Translations under genes and position numbers: made by a program
In this document: positions 28,068 to 38,098 of the stretch, piece after piece
Position numbering within the stretch: position 1 is the first letter of the stretch
Layout: each line of letters begins with the position of its first letter
The notes under the pieces: model-generated
What the model was told of the DNA's origin: nothing
Database searches by the model: none
What the model saw: only the letters and a program-made list of their open reading frames with translations
DNA from: Streptomyces sp. NRRL F-2664
GTDB taxonomy: Bacteria; Actinomycetota; Actinomycetes; Streptomycetales; Streptomycetaceae
Length of the DNA stretch: 64,000 nucleotides
NCBI RefSeq assembly: GCF_000719345.1
Contig: NZ_JOFX01000012.1
Span: 129,149-193,148 of the forward strand
Direction of reading: 5' to 3'

Positions 28068-29007
28068 TCACAGAATTCGGTCGACGCTGCGGAATACGGC
28101 CTCGACCAGCCTGCGAATCCTGCCGTCCATGCTCCCCATCACCGCGGATCCCATATTCGGCACGTATCCGAATGCGAGCTCGCGCTCCGGGTCGGCGAAG
28201 GTGAAGACGCCGTTCGCACCGCTCAGTCCGAAGGAATTCTTCAGTCCGGCGTCGGCGGGGAACACCGCGCTGTCGGCGAGCTGCACGCCCAGCCCCCAGG
28301 TCAGCGGGGTCAGCATGACCTCGCACGTCCCGCTGCTGTGCGGGCGGGCCATTTCGGCGGTGAGGCGGGGGCCCACGAGGCGGATGCCGTCGACCTCGCC
28401 GACCAGGGCCGCGAACAGCCGGGCGAGGGCGTGGGCGCTGGCCAGACCGCCGTACGAGGGGTCCTCCACGGCCGGGTCGGCCGGGTCCTGCGACATGCTG
28501 GCGATGGTGGCCCGGTAGGTGAGGGTGGTCGGGTCGCGCAGCTCGACGACCTCGCCCGGGTCGGCGCCGGCCATCAGGGCTTCGGCCTTGGACTCCAGCA
28601 TGGTGGCGAGGTGGGCGCCGCTGCCGGCGGGGAGCCCGATGTACGCGTCGAGGCCGAGGGGCGCCGCGATGTGGCGGGCGAAGTAGCGGCCCGCCGTCAG
28701 GCCGGTGCGGCGGCGGACCAGTTCGCTCAGCAGGTGCCCGTAGGTGGTGGCGTGGTAGCCGTGCGCGGTGTCCGGCTCCCACTCGGGGCGGGCCGCGGCC
28801 AGCGCCTCGGCGACCGGGGTGTGGGCGCGCAGCGCGGACGGGGTGAGGGGGGCGTGGTCGAGGCAGACGATCCCCGAGCGCTGCGTGAGGATCGTAGACG
28901 CAGACGGCGGCGCCCGCCTCCTCGCCCGCCGCGAAGTTCTCCTCGAAGGCGCGCGCGACGTCGCCGAACGCGTCCTCGACCTGCCCTGCCTGGGGGTATT
29001 GCTGCAC
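28068..29007 (-). pseudogene. broken serine hydrolase (class C beta-lactamase-like), copy 1
   Basis: The GTG at 29007 opens a frame (QQYPQAGQVEDAFG...AAVCVYD) that ends in a frameshift at 28893. The other frame then continues LTQRSGIVCLDHAPL and runs to the stop at 28068, with family blocks HGYHATTYGHL, GLDAYIGLPAG and SYGGLASA. The roughly 80 residues expected between, which contain the catalytic SxxK, are missing. A long frame is still open upstream in the second register (to 29141) but has no matching N-terminus. An active enzyme is not possible as written. Its promoter keeps heptamers. The left 333 bases of its coding core match copy 2 at 98.5%. Confidence 0.8.
28561..28893. repeat. long direct repeat, left copy
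   Basis: 333 bases matching 41638-41970 in the same orientation with five mismatches by my count. A further 64 bases at 28961-29024 are identical to 41973-42036. Flanking parts of the two genes are much more diverged. Confidence 0.9.
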
Positions 29008-29088
29008 AGTCTTCCGTCCTTCGCGAGGGGAGGGTGCGGCCGCCCGCCCGGGGACCCGGGGCGGCTTCGGTCGGCTCCGACCTGTGAT

Positions 29089-29128
29089 GATCCGACCGCC
29101 GCTCGGGCCCCGCTCGAATACCGGTCAT
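29089..29128 (-). promoter_or_regulatory. SARP-type heptamers before serine hydrolase copy 1
   Basis: Read leftward, ATGACCG, TCGAGCG, CCGAGCG and TCGGATC repeat every 11 bases (29122-29128, 29111-29117, 29100-29106, 29089-29095). The two middle ones match TNNAGCG or differ by one base. No clear -10 sits 8 bases on. The array could drive the hydrolase relic and glycosyltransferase 1. Confidence 0.6.
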
Positions 29129-29241
29129 GTTCCACTCGCAAGGGAATACAGAAGCCCGCACGGGGTGACCGGAATGGAAATCGTCTGGCAGGATCGGCGC
29201 CATGCGATTCCGCACAGAGGCTGTTCTCGTGGGAAAACAGG

Positions 29242-29256
29242 ATTCCCCGGGGGAAT
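29242..29256. promoter_or_regulatory. perfect inverted repeat upstream of the dehydratase
   Basis: ATTCCCC-G-GGGGAAT lies 34 bases before the sugar 2,3-dehydratase start. It is a candidate operator or leader hairpin for the sugar operon; no regulator is known. Confidence 0.3.
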
Positions 29257-29289
29257 GGGACGGGATTTTCCGGATCGGAAGGTGGCGGC

Positions 29290-30648
29290 GTGTTCTCCGG
29301 TATAGCTGAATTCCACGACTGGTACGCGGGGCGGCGCCGTGCCCACGGCTACCGGGTGGACCGGATCCCGCTCGACGCCCTCGACGGCTGGCGCACCGAC
29401 CCCGACTCCGGCAACCTCGTCCACCGCACCGGGCGGTTCTTCACCGTCGAGGGGTTGGACGTCGCGGACTCCGGCCGGGAGGTGGGCGCCTGGCAGCAGC
29501 CGATCATCGTCCAGCCCGAGCAGGGCGTCCTGGGCATCCTGGTCAAGGAGTTCGCGGGCGTCCCGCACTTCCTGCTCCAGGTGAAGATGGAGCCGGGGAA
29601 CGTCAACGGCCTCCAGCTCTCCCCCACCGTGCAGGCGACCCGGTCCAACTTCACCGGTGCGCACGGCGGCCGGCCCGTCCCGTACCTGGAGTACTTCACC
29701 GCGCCGCGCTCGGGCCGGGTCCTGTCGGACGTGCTGCAGTCGGAGCAGGCGTCCTGGTTCCTGGCCAAGCGCAACCGCAACATGATCGTGCAGGTCGACG
29801 AGGACGTCCCCGTCCTGGAGGACTTCTGCTGGCTGGACTTCGAGCAGATCGCCCAGCTGCTGCGGATACCGAACCTGGTCAACATGGACACCCGTACGGT
29901 GCTGGCGGGTGCCGCATCGTGGCGGGACCGCGACGCCGACCTGGTCGCGGACACCTTCCGGGGCGCGCTGGCCCGTTCCTGGGCCGCCGGCAACGTGGCC
30001 CTGCACGACACCACCCACCTGCTGAGCTGGTTCACCGAGGCCAAGAACCGCTGCACGCTGACCCGGCAGCTGATCCCGCTGACCAAGGTCGAGGGGTGGA
30101 GCCGGCGCGAGGGGGCCCTGGTCCACGACCGGGACCAGCACTTCGCCGTCATCGGCGTGTCGGTCGAGACCGACAGCCGGGAGGTGGCGCGCTGGCACCA
30201 GCCCATGTTCGAGCCGCGCAGCCAGGGTGTCATCGCCTTCCTGGTCCGCCGGATCGGCGGTGTGCTGCACGTCCTGATGCAGGCCCGGACGGAGACGGGC
30301 GGTTTTGACGGGGTGGAGATGGCCCCCACCGTGCAGTGCCAGCCCGACAGTTACCGCGGCCTGCCGCCCGAGCGCCGGCCGCGGTTCCTCTCGGAGGTGC
30401 TGGACGCGCCCCCGGAGCGGATCCGCTTCGACCGGGTCCACTCGGAGGAGGGCGGCCGTTTCTACCACGCGCAGAACCGCTACCTGCTGGTCGAGGTCGG
30501 GGAGGGCTTCCCGCTGCGGGTGCCCGACGACTACGCCTGGATCACCCTGCGCCAGCTCACCGACTTCGTGCGCTACGGCAACCACCTGAACGTCGAGGCG
30601 CGGAGCCTGCTGACGTTCGCGGGCTTCTACAAGGAGGACGACGAGTGA
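29290..30648 (+). CDS. NDP-hexose 2,3-dehydratase
   Basis: A 452-residue enzyme of the DnmT/TylX3/SnogH family, which removes the C-2 hydroxyl of NDP-4-keto-6-deoxyglucose. The family is an internal duplication, seen here as two repeats: FFTVEGLDV...[18 protein letters not shown] and HFAVIGVSV...[18 protein letters not shown], each followed by a PTVQ motif. The GTG at 29290 has GGAAGG eight bases before it. Its stop overlaps the aminotransferase start by 4 bases, so it opens the deoxysugar operon. With the next genes it makes a 2,3,6-trideoxy-3-amino sugar. Confidence 0.92.
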   Translation: MFSGIAEFHDWYAGRRRAHGYRVDRIPLDALDGWRTDPDSGNLVHRTGRFFTVEGLDVADSGREVGAWQQPIIVQPEQGVLGILVKEFAGVPHFLLQVKMEPGNVNGLQLSPTVQATRSNFTGAHGGRPVPYLEYFTAPRSGRVLSDVLQSEQASWFLAKRNRNMIVQVDEDVPVLEDFCWLDFEQIAQLLRIPNLVNMDTRTVLAGAASWRDRDADLVADTFRGALARSWAAGNVALHDTTHLLSWFTEAKNRCTLTRQLIPLTKVEGWSRREGALVHDRDQHFAVIGVSVETDSREVARWHQPMFEPRSQGVIAFLVRRIGGVLHVLMQARTETGGFDGVEMAPTVQCQPDSYRGLPPERRPRFLSEVLDAPPERIRFDRVHSEEGGRFYHAQNRYLLVEVGEGFPLRVPDDYAWITLRQLTDFVRYGNHLNVEARSLLTFAGFYKEDDE

Positions 30649-31769
30649 CCACCCATGTCTGGGACTACCTTCCGGAGTACGAGGCGGAACGGGAGGACAT
30701 CCTCGACGCCGTGCAGCAGGTCTTCGCCAGCGGCCGGCTCGTGCTGGGCGAGAGCGTGCGCGGGTTCGAGGCCGAGTTCGCAGCCCGCCACGGCCTGCCG
30801 CACTGCGTCGGCGTCGACAACGGCACCAACGCGGTCCAGCTGGCGCTGGAAGCGCTCGGCGTCGGCCGCGGCGACGAGGTCGTCACCGTGTCGAACACCG
30901 CCGCCCCGACCGTCGTCGCCATCGACGCGGCCGGCGCCGTCCCGGTCTTCGTGGACGTTCGCGCCGAGGACTACCTGATGGACACCGAGCAGGTCGCCGC
31001 CGCGATCACCCCGCGCACGAAAGCGCTGCTGCCCGTGCACCTGTACGGCCAGTGCGTGGACATGGATCCGCTGCGGCGCCTGGCCGAGGAGCACGGGCTG
31101 GGGATCGTCGAGGACTGCGCGCAGGCGCACGGCGCCCGCCACCACGGGGCACCGGCCGGGACCATGGGCGACGCCGCGGCCTTCTCCTTCTACCCCACCA
31201 AGGTGCTGGGGGCGTACGGCGACGGCGGGGCGGTGCTGACCGGCTCCGCCGACACCGACCGGGCACTGCGCCGACTGCGGTACTACGGCATGGAGGAGGT
31301 GTACTACGTCGAGCGGACGCCCGGCCACAACAGCCGCCTCGACGAGGTCCAGGCCGAGATCCTGCGCCGCAAGCTGACCCGGCTCGACGCCTACGTGGCC
31401 GGCCGCCGCCGGGTGGCGCGCCGCTACGAGGAGGGGCTCGCCGGGCTGTGCGGGCCGGGCGGGCTGACCCTCCCGGCCACCGCCCCGGGCAACGAGCACG
31501 TGTACTACGTGTACGTGGTGCGCCACCCGCGCCGCGACGAGATCATCAGCGCTCTCAGGGACCGCTACGACATCTGCCTCAACATCAGCTATCCGTGGCC
31601 GGTCCACACCATGCGCGGCTTCGCCCACCTCGGCGTGGGGAGCGGGTCGCTGCCGGTCACCGAGCGGCTGGCCGGGGAGATCTTCTCGCTGCCCATGTAC
31701 CCGTCGCTTCCGGAGGCCGTGCAGGACAAGGTCATCGAGGCACTGCACGAAGTCCTCGCGGGCCTCTGA
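30645..31769 (+). CDS. DegT/DnrJ/EryC1-family sugar 3-aminotransferase
   Basis: A 374-residue PLP enzyme. Lys186 in [15 protein letters not shown] is the PLP lysine and Asp157 (VEDCAQAHG) the pyridine-nitrogen partner; [10 protein letters not shown] (about 59-68) is the usual start of the fold. It should put an amino group on C-3 of the 3-keto sugar made by the dehydratase, as DnmJ does for daunosamine. The GTG overlaps the dehydratase stop. Confidence 0.92.
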   Translation: MTTHVWDYLPEYEAEREDILDAVQQVFASGRLVLGESVRGFEAEFAARHGLPHCVGVDNGTNAVQLALEALGVGRGDEVVTVSNTAAPTVVAIDAAGAVPVFVDVRAEDYLMDTEQVAAAITPRTKALLPVHLYGQCVDMDPLRRLAEEHGLGIVEDCAQAHGARHHGAPAGTMGDAAAFSFYPTKVLGAYGDGGAVLTGSADTDRALRRLRYYGMEEVYYVERTPGHNSRLDEVQAEILRRKLTRLDAYVAGRRRVARRYEEGLAGLCGPGGLTLPATAPGNEHVYYVYVVRHPRRDEIISALRDRYDICLNISYPWPVHTMRGFAHLGVGSGSLPVTERLAGEIFSLPMYPSLPEAVQDKVIEALHEVLAGL

Positions 31770-31843
31770 CCGTCCGGCCCGCGAGCCCGGCGTCCGTCGT
31801 CCGCCCTCCGTCCGATCTCCCGACCGAAAGGCCCGTCCCCACC

Positions 31844-32596
31844 ATGCCCGCCAGCACGGACACCCTCATCTACCGCCGCGCAGACGTCTACCACGACTTC
31901 TACCACGGCCGCGGCAAGGACTACCGGGCCGAAGCGGCCGTCGTGCGCGAACTCGTCGAGCAGCGCGCCGCGGTCCCCCCGGCCGCCGGCTCGCTGCTGG
32001 ACGTCGCCTGCGGCACCGGCTCCCACCTGGCCGAGCACGCCGGCCACTTCGGCCACGCGGCCGGGGTCGACCTGTCCGCCGACATGCTCGCCGTCGCCGC
32101 CCGCCTCAATCCGGGGGTCCCGCTGACGCAGGGCGACATGCGCGACTTCCGGCTCGACCGCACCTTCTCCGCCGTCACCTGCATGTTCAGCTCCGTCGGA
32201 TACCTGGAGACCGCCGCCGACCTGGACGCGGCGATCGCGAACCTGACCGCGCATCTGGAGCCCGGCGGCGTCCTCGTCGTCGAACCGTGGTGGTGTCCGG
32301 AAAGCTTCGTGCCCGGCTGGGTCGGCGCCGACGTGGTCCGGTCCGGGGAGCGCACCATCTCCCGGGTCTCCCACACCGTGCGCGCCGGACGGACCAGCCG
32401 GATGGAGGTGCACTACACGGTCGCCGATCCCGCCACCGGCATCGAGCACTTCACCGACACGCACGTCATGAGCCTGTTCGAGCGCACCGAGTACCGGGAC
32501 GCCTTCCTGCGGGCCGGGCTGGAGCCCTCGTACGTGCCCCACGAGCTGTACGGTCCGGGGCTGTTCGTCGCCACCCGTCCCGGCGGTGCCGCGTGA
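31844..32596 (+). CDS. SAM-dependent N-methyltransferase of the amino sugar
   Basis: A 250-residue class I methyltransferase with motif I LLDVACGTGSHLAEHA and motif ITCMFSSVGYLETAADL. The N-terminus (DTLIYRRADVYHDFYHGRGKDY, in part) resembles TylM1/DesVI/AknX2-type sugar 3-N-(di)methyltransferases. It sits between the 3-aminotransferase and the epimerase, so it probably methylates the C-3 amine once or twice. Its stop overlaps the epimerase start. Confidence 0.87.
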   Translation: MPASTDTLIYRRADVYHDFYHGRGKDYRAEAAVVRELVEQRAAVPPAAGSLLDVACGTGSHLAEHAGHFGHAAGVDLSADMLAVAARLNPGVPLTQGDMRDFRLDRTFSAVTCMFSSVGYLETAADLDAAIANLTAHLEPGGVLVVEPWWCPESFVPGWVGADVVRSGERTISRVSHTVRAGRTSRMEVHYTVADPATGIEHFTDTHVMSLFERTEYRDAFLRAGLEPSYVPHELYGPGLFVATRPGGAA

Positions 32597-33207
32597 ACGT
32601 CCGCGAGCTGGCCGTCGAGGGCGCGTACGCCTTCACCCCGGAGGTCTTCCACGACGGGCGCGGCTCGTTCCGCTCCCCGCACCAGGAGGCCGCCTTCGGC
32701 GCGGCGCTGGGCGGCCCCCTCTTCCCCGTGGCGCAGGTCAGCACCAGCCGGTCGCGGCGCGGCGTGGTACGCGGGGTGCACTACACGGCGACGCCCGGGT
32801 CCATGGCCAAGTACGTGCTCTGCACCGGCGGCCGGGCCCTGGACGTGGTGGTCGACCTCCGGCTCGGCTCGCCCACCTTCGGGCGCAGCGAGAGCGTGGA
32901 GCTCACCCCGGAGGCGGGTACCGCCCTGTACCTGCCGCCGGGTGTGGGGCACTTGTTCGCCGCCCTGGAGGACGACACGGTGATGGTGTACCTGTTGTCG
33001 GCTGCCTACCGCCCGGACAAGGAGCGGGCCGTGCACCCGCTGGATCCGGCGCTCGGCCTGGAGCTGCCCGGCGGTCTCGATCCGGTGCTGTCCGAGCGCG
33101 ACCGGGTGGCGCCGACGCTGGCGGCGGCCCGGGGGGCCGGGCTGCTGCCCTCGTACGCCGACTGCCGGCCGGCCGGGGCCGGCGTGTCCGGCGGGGGCGG
33201 GCGGTGA
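32593..33207 (+). CDS. dTDP-4-keto-6-deoxyhexose 3,5- or 5-epimerase (RmlC family)
   Basis: A 204-residue cupin epimerase. GVVRGVHYT holds the catalytic His and VVDLRLGSPTFG the paired Asp region; YLPPGVGHLF and the long C-terminal tail are typical. It would convert the D- to the L-sugar series, so the product sugar is L-configured. GTGA overlaps join it to both neighbours. Confidence 0.9.
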   Translation: MNVRELAVEGAYAFTPEVFHDGRGSFRSPHQEAAFGAALGGPLFPVAQVSTSRSRRGVVRGVHYTATPGSMAKYVLCTGGRALDVVVDLRLGSPTFGRSESVELTPEAGTALYLPPGVGHLFAALEDDTVMVYLLSAAYRPDKERAVHPLDPALGLELPGGLDPVLSERDRVAPTLAAARGAGLLPSYADCRPAGAGVSGGGGR

Positions 33208-34211
33208 GCGCCCCGCGGCAGGTGGTGGTGCTCGGCGCGTCCGGCTTCATCGGCTCGGCCGTGGTCCGGGAACTGGCCGCCGACCGTACCCTGCGGGTGC
33301 GCGCGGTCTCCCGGCGGCCGGTCCCGCTCCCCACGGGGCTCACCGGGCGGGTCGAGGTGCTCACCGGCGACCTCACCGAACGGGACGTCCTGGCCCGGGC
33401 GGTGGAGGGCGCCGATGCCGTCCTGCCCTTCGCGGCCAGGATCCGCGGCGCGGCCGGGTGGCGGTTGTCGGAGGACGACACGGAGGCGGAGCGGGTCAAC
33501 GTCGGACTGGTCCGGGACCTGGTGGCGCTGCTCGCGGAGCGGCCCGGAGGTCCCGGCGGGCCGCCCGCGGTCGTGTTCCCTGCCAGCAACACCCAGGTGG
33601 GGCGGGTCTCGGCCGAGCGCATCGACGGCTCCGAGCCGGACCGTCCCGAGGGGGTGTACGACCGGCAGAAGCACGCCGCCGAGTCCCTGCTGAAGCGGGC
33701 CGCGGCGCAGGGCCTGGCGCGGGCCGTCAGCATCCGGCTGCCGCCCGTGTACGGGCCGGGGACCGCGACGGCCGACGACCGCGGGGTGGTGTCCACCATG
33801 ATCCGGCGGGCGCTGGCCGGGGAGCCGCTGACGATGTGGCACGACGGCACGGTCCGCCGCGACCTGCTGTACGTGCAGGACGCGGCCCGGGCGTTCACGG
33901 CGGCCCTGGCGCACGCGGACGCGCTGTCGGGCCGCCACTACCCGGTCGGCACCGGGCGGGCGCTGCCGCTGGGCGAGGTGTTCGGCGCGGTGGCGCGCGC
34001 CGTGGCACGTCGCACGGGGGCCCCTGCGGTACCGGTGGTGTCGGTGGAGCCGCCCCCGCACGCGGACCCGACCGACTTCCGCAGCCTGGAGGTCGACCCG
34101 TCGGCGTTCACGGCGGCCACGGGCTGGCGGGCCCGTACGGCGCTGGACGAGGCGCTGGACCGGACGGTGGACGCGGTGGTCCGCGAGGCGGGGCCGGTGT
34201 CCCGGCCCTGA
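33204..34211 (+). CDS. NDP-sugar 4-ketoreductase
   Basis: A 335-residue extended SDR: Rossmann motif GASGFIGSAVV near the start, catalytic Tyr-Lys in GVYDRQKHAAE, and RLPPVYGPG. It resembles DnmV/EryBIV/TylCIV-type 4-ketoreductases that finish L-deoxysugars. The stereochemistry at C-4 cannot be told, so the sugar could be rhodosamine/daunosamine-like or its 4-epimer. It is the last gene of the sugar operon and ends at a strong hairpin. Confidence 0.88.
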   Translation: MSAPRQVVVLGASGFIGSAVVRELAADRTLRVRAVSRRPVPLPTGLTGRVEVLTGDLTERDVLARAVEGADAVLPFAARIRGAAGWRLSEDDTEAERVNVGLVRDLVALLAERPGGPGGPPAVVFPASNTQVGRVSAERIDGSEPDRPEGVYDRQKHAAESLLKRAAAQGLARAVSIRLPPVYGPGTATADDRGVVSTMIRRALAGEPLTMWHDGTVRRDLLYVQDAARAFTAALAHADALSGRHYPVGTGRALPLGEVFGAVARAVARRTGAPAVPVVSVEPPPHADPTDFRSLEVDPSAFTAATGWRARTALDEALDRTVDAVVREAGPVSRP

Positions 34212-34240
34212 CACTGCGCCGGAGCCCGCGCGGACCGCAA

Positions 34241-34270
34241 GCGGCCCCGCCCCCGTCGGGGCGGGGCCGC
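34241..34270. terminator. terminator between sugar operon and glycosyltransferase 2
   Basis: GCGGCCCCGCCCC (34241-34253) pairs with GGGGCGGGGCCGC (34258-34270) across CGTC: 13 perfect pairs with a tetraloop, between convergent stops. Confidence 0.75.
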
Positions 34271-34286
34271 CGTCGTGCTGCGGGGA

Positions 34287-35423
34287 TCATGCCCGCAGCG
34301 CCTCCAGTACGCAGACCACCCGGGCCGGGGACGGCTGCGCGGCGATCTCCGCGCCGATCTCCGCGGCCCGCTCCCGGTGGCCGGGGTCCGCCAGCAGGGC
34401 GGCCGCCGCCCGGGCGACGCGGGCACCGGACTGTTCGCCGTCCGCCAGCACCACGGCCGCGCCGCGGGCCTCGATGCGGCGGCACGGCTCCAGCATCTTC
34501 GGGATCGTGGGCACCAGCAGCTGCGGCACGCCCGCGTGCAGGGCCGTCATGGCGGTCTGTCCGCCGCCGTGGTGCACGATGAGGTCGCACGTGGCCAGCA
34601 GGGTGTCCAGGGCGAACCAGCCGGCCCGGACCCCGGGCACCGCCGCGGTCAGCGCGTCGGCCACGTCCTGCGGGGCGGCGACCACCAGTTCCCCGTCGAG
34701 CCCCTCCACCGTCCGGGCGAGCTCGACCAGTTCGGCGACCCCGTCCGGCCCGGCGACACGGCTGCCGGCGGTGACGCACACCCGGGGCCGATCCGGCCGG
34801 CGCAGCATCCACGGCTCCAGCGGCCGGCGCAGGTTCGCGGGGACGAACCGCATCGACTGCCGGGGGCCGGGGGCCAGGTCCGCGGCGCGCAGCCCGGGCG
34901 GGCAGATGTCCACCCAGAGCTCGGGCTCGGGCAGTCGGTCCAGCCCGGCCGCGCGGAGTTCCGCGGACAGTTCGGCGGTGGCGCCGGCGTCCATGCCGGG
35001 CGGCTCGCCGAGGTCCCAGGTGTGCCGTACCCACGGGATCCGGAGGGCGTGGGCGAGCAGCGGCGCCGCGTAGCAGAGGGATCCGCCGACCACGAGGTCC
35101 GGGGTCCAGTCGGCGACGAGGGCGCGCAGCCGGGGCAGGGACGCGGCGGCCAGCCGGCCGAACCCCTCCCCGTTGAAGTGGATCCGCTCCTCGGGGTCGG
35201 CCGGAAGGGACAGCGCCCGCCCGGCCCGGTCCTCGAACATGAACCGGCGCATGGTGCCGTCGGTGACGGGCAGGACGGGCAGCCCGGTGCCCGTGACGTA
35301 CGGGGCCATGTCCTCGGGGGAGGCGACGAGGACGTCGTGGCCGGCGAGGCGGGCCGCCGAGGCGAGCGGGGCGAGGGCGAAGACGGTCGCCGGACTCCCC
35401 CCGGTGATAAAGAGGATCTTCAT
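34287..35423 (-). CDS. GT1-family glycosyltransferase 2
   Basis: A 378-residue GT-B enzyme: N-terminal MKILFITGGSPATVFALAPLA, C-terminal donor motif IVHHGGGQTAMTALHAGVPQLLVP. It differs from glycosyltransferase 1 beyond these motifs. Antibiotic glycosyltransferases of this kind transfer deoxysugars to aromatic polyketides, forming O- or C-glycosides; which one cannot be read here. The ATG at 35423 was chosen over longer frames. Divergent from KS-alpha, with its own pair of SARP heptamers. Confidence 0.88.
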   Translation of the reverse strand: MKILFITGGSPATVFALAPLASAARLAGHDVLVASPEDMAPYVTGTGLPVLPVTDGTMRRFMFEDRAGRALSLPADPEERIHFNGEGFGRLAAASLPRLRALVADWTPDLVVGGSLCYAAPLLAHALRIPWVRHTWDLGEPPGMDAGATAELSAELRAAGLDRLPEPELWVDICPPGLRAADLAPGPRQSMRFVPANLRRPLEPWMLRRPDRPRVCVTAGSRVAGPDGVAELVELARTVEGLDGELVVAAPQDVADALTAAVPGVRAGWFALDTLLATCDLIVHHGGGQTAMTALHAGVPQLLVPTIPKMLEPCRRIEARGAAVVLADGEQSGARVARAAAALLADPGHRERAAEIGAEIAAQPSPARVVCVLEALRA

Positions 35424-35430
35424 CGCACGG

Positions 35431-35462
35431 ACGGTGCACCGCGGCACTAGAGAACCGCTGGA
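35431..35462 (-). promoter_or_regulatory. SARP-type heptamers and -10 for glycosyltransferase 2
   Basis: Read leftward, TCCAGCG (35456-35462) and TCTAGTG (35445-35451) are 11 bases apart. CACCGT (35431-35436) follows exactly 8 bases later as a possible -10. Confidence 0.6.
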
Positions 35463-35474
35463 CCCCCGTCCGTC

Positions 35475-35528
35475 CTGAGCGCCCGTCGAGCGCCCCTTGA
35501 GTCGAGGTTGACCGCCGCCGCCTACCAA
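35475..35528 (+). promoter_or_regulatory. SARP-type operator and -10 for the minimal PKS genes
   Basis: CTGAGCG, TCGAGCG, TTGAGTC and TTGACCG start at 35475, 35486, 35497 and 35508, an exact 11-base period with 4-base spacers. TACCAA (35523-35528) follows after exactly 8 bases. TCGAGCG is the classic DnrI/ActII-ORF4 heptamer. This is the best-defined SARP site in the window and sits 62 bases before KS-alpha. Confidence 0.8.
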
Positions 35529-35589
35529 GGGATCCGGCCGGGTTTCTCCCGGTCCCACGAGTCACCTCTTCGATAAGGAAACCGATTCG

Positions 35590-36855
35590 ATGTCCCGTCG
35601 TGTCGTGATAACCGGTATGGGGGTGCGCGCACCGGGGGGAAGCGGCACGGAGGAGTTCTGGTCCCTGCTGGCCGCGGGTCGTACCGCGACCCGCCGGATC
35701 AGCTTCTTCGACCCCACCCCCTTCCGCTCCCAGCTCGCGGGCGAGTGCGATTTCGACGCGGGGGCCGAAGGGCTCACCCCGCGGGAGGTCCGCAGGATGG
35801 ACCGGGCGACCCAGTTCGCCGTGGTCTGCGCCCGCGACGCGGTGTCGGACAGCCGCCTCGACTTCGGCGCGCTCGACCCGTCCCGGGTCGGCGTGAGCCT
35901 GGGCAGCGCCGTCGCGGCCGCCACCAGCCTGGAGAGCGAGTACCTGGTGCTGTCCGACGCCGGACGGCAGTGGGAGGTCGACCCCGGCTACCTGTCGCCG
36001 CACATGTACGACTACCTGACCCCCGGGAGGATGCCCGCCGAGGTCGCCTGGACGGTGGGCGCCGAGGGCCCCGTCGCCCTGGTGTCCAACGGCTGCACCT
36101 CGGGGTTGGATGCCGTCGGCAACGCCGTCCAGCTGATCGCGGACGGCACCGCCGACGTGATGCTGGCCGGAGCCGCCGACACCCCGGTCACCCCGGTCGT
36201 GGTGGCCAGTTTCGACGCGATCAAGGCCACCACCAACCGCAACGACGATCCCGCGCACGCCTCCCGGCCCTTCGACGCCTCCCGCAACGGCTTCGTCCTG
36301 GCCGAGGGAGCGGCCGTGTTCGTGCTGGAGGAGCTGGGGCGGGCCCGGGCGCGCGGGGCGACGGTCTACGCCGAGGTCAGCGGGTACGCCACGCGCCTGA
36401 ACGCCTACCACATGACCGGTCTGAAGACCGACGGCCGGGAGATGGCCGAGGCCATCAGGGTCGCACTGGACCAGTCCCGGCTGAACGCCGACGCGATCGA
36501 CTACGTCAACGCCCACGGCTCGGGCACCGTGCAGAACGACCGGCACGAGACGGCCGCGTTCAAGCGCGCCCTGGGCGACCACGCCTACCGCACGCCGATC
36601 AGCTCGATCAAGTCCATGGTGGGCCACTCCCTGGGGGCCATCGGCTCCGTGGAGATCGCGGCGTGCGCGCTCGCCATGAAGCACCAGGTGGTGCCGCCCA
36701 CCGCCAACCTGTACCGGTCCGACCCCGAGTGCGACCTCGACTACGTACCGCTGACCGCCCGCGAACAGCGCGTGGACACCGTGCTGACGGTGGGCAGCGG
36801 ATTCGGCGGATTCCAGAGCGCGATGCTGCTGCGGCGGCCCGAAGGAGTGTCATGA
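35590..36855 (+). CDS. type II PKS ketosynthase alpha
   Basis: A 421-residue ketosynthase that, with the chain-length factor, builds the poly-beta-ketone from malonyl-ACP. Cys169 ([12 protein letters not shown]) is the active site; His309 (VNAHGSGT) and His346 (SMVGHSLGA) complete it. Most relatives have STGCTSG; Asn here in place of Thr is a small oddity. ATAAGGA lies upstream of the ATG. The stop overlaps the chain-length-factor start by 4 bases, enforcing equal synthesis. Confidence 0.96.
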   Translation: MSRRVVITGMGVRAPGGSGTEEFWSLLAAGRTATRRISFFDPTPFRSQLAGECDFDAGAEGLTPREVRRMDRATQFAVVCARDAVSDSRLDFGALDPSRVGVSLGSAVAAATSLESEYLVLSDAGRQWEVDPGYLSPHMYDYLTPGRMPAEVAWTVGAEGPVALVSNGCTSGLDAVGNAVQLIADGTADVMLAGAADTPVTPVVVASFDAIKATTNRNDDPAHASRPFDASRNGFVLAEGAAVFVLEELGRARARGATVYAEVSGYATRLNAYHMTGLKTDGREMAEAIRVALDQSRLNADAIDYVNAHGSGTVQNDRHETAAFKRALGDHAYRTPISSIKSMVGHSLGAIGSVEIAACALAMKHQVVPPTANLYRSDPECDLDYVPLTAREQRVDTVLTVGSGFGGFQSAMLLRRPEGVS

Positions 36856-38063
36856 CGACCACGGTGATCACGGGGCTGGGTGTCGTCGCCCCGAACGGAG
36901 CGGGCACCGAGGACTTCTGGTCCGCGACGGTGGAGGGCCGCAGCGGCATCGCCGACATCACCGCGTTCGACGCGTCCGGCTATCCGGCGCGGCGTGCCGG
37001 CGAGGTACGGGACTTCGATCCGGCGGCCCGTCTGCCGAACCGGCTGCTGCCGCAGACCGACCGGTCCACCCGGTTCGCGCTGGCCGCCGCGGAGCGGGCG
37101 CTGGCCGACGGCGGCGTCGATCCGGCCGCCCTCGTCGACTACGACATGGGCGTCATCACCGCGAACGCGTTCGGCGGCTTCGAGTTCACCCACCGCGAGT
37201 TCGCGAAGCTGTGGTCCAAGGGACCACAGTTCGTCAGCGTCTACGAGTCCTTCGCGTGGTTCTACGCCGTCAACACCGGCCAGATCTCCATCCGCCACCA
37301 GCTGCGCGGCCCGGGCAAGGCACTCGTCGCCGAGCAGGCCGGCGGACTGGACGCGCTCGGCCACGCCCGGCGGGCGCTGCGCCGCGGCGAGGCGAAGCTG
37401 GTCGTCACCGGCGGCGCGGACTCGGCGCTGGACCCGTGGGGCTGGGCGGCGCAGTGGTCGGGGGGCCGGGTGACCGCCTCCGGGGAGTACCGGCCCTTCG
37501 ACCGGACGGCGAGCGGGCACGTGCCCGGGGAGGGTGCCGCGATCCTCGTCCTGGAGGACGCGGCTGCGGCGCGCGGGCGCGGTGCGTCCCGCCCGTACGG
37601 CGAACTCGCCGGGCAGGCCTCCACCTTCGATCCGCCGCCCGGATCGCCGAGGCCGCCGGCCCTGCGCCGCGCCATCGAACGGGCGCTGGCCGAGGCGGGG
37701 GCCGCCCCGGCCGACGTGGACGTGGTCTTCGCGGACTCGGCGGGCCTGCCCGCCCTGGACCGGAGCGAGGCCGAGGCGCTGCGGGAGGTGTTCGGCGCCC
37801 ACGGCGTCCCGGTGACCGCGCCGAAGGCACTGACCGGGCGGCTGCACTCCGCGGGCGGCCCGCTGGACGTGGTCGCGGCGCTGCTGTCGATGCGCGACGG
37901 AGTGATCCCGCCGACCGCGAACACCGACGACGTCCCGGAGGAGTACGGCATCGACCTGGTCCGCAAGTCCCCGCGAGAGGCGCGGCTGGCGACGGCCCTC
38001 GTCCTCGCCCGGGGTGCCGGCGGCTTCAACTCGGCCGCCGTCGTGCGGACGTACGACCACTGA
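36852..38063 (+). CDS. type II PKS chain-length factor (KS-beta)
   Basis: A 403-residue ketosynthase homologue in which the active Cys is replaced by Gln162 ([17 protein letters not shown]), the mark of chain-length factors that decarboxylate malonyl-ACP. Residues Phe110, Thr113 and Phe117 ([10 protein letters not shown]) align with Phe109, Thr112 and Phe116 of the actinorhodin factor, bulky gate residues linked to a 16-carbon octaketide. [19 protein letters not shown] is also act-like. The product is therefore predicted to be an octaketide. Confidence 0.95.
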   Translation: MTTTVITGLGVVAPNGAGTEDFWSATVEGRSGIADITAFDASGYPARRAGEVRDFDPAARLPNRLLPQTDRSTRFALAAAERALADGGVDPAALVDYDMGVITANAFGGFEFTHREFAKLWSKGPQFVSVYESFAWFYAVNTGQISIRHQLRGPGKALVAEQAGGLDALGHARRALRRGEAKLVVTGGADSALDPWGWAAQWSGGRVTASGEYRPFDRTASGHVPGEGAAILVLEDAAAARGRGASRPYGELAGQASTFDPPPGSPRPPALRRAIERALAEAGAAPADVDVVFADSAGLPALDRSEAEALREVFGAHGVPVTAPKALTGRLHSAGGPLDVVAALLSMRDGVIPPTANTDDVPEEYGIDLVRKSPREARLATALVLARGAGGFNSAAVVRTYDH

Positions 38064-38098
38064 AGGAACGTGCAGTGAATGATGAAGGAGAAGCAACG

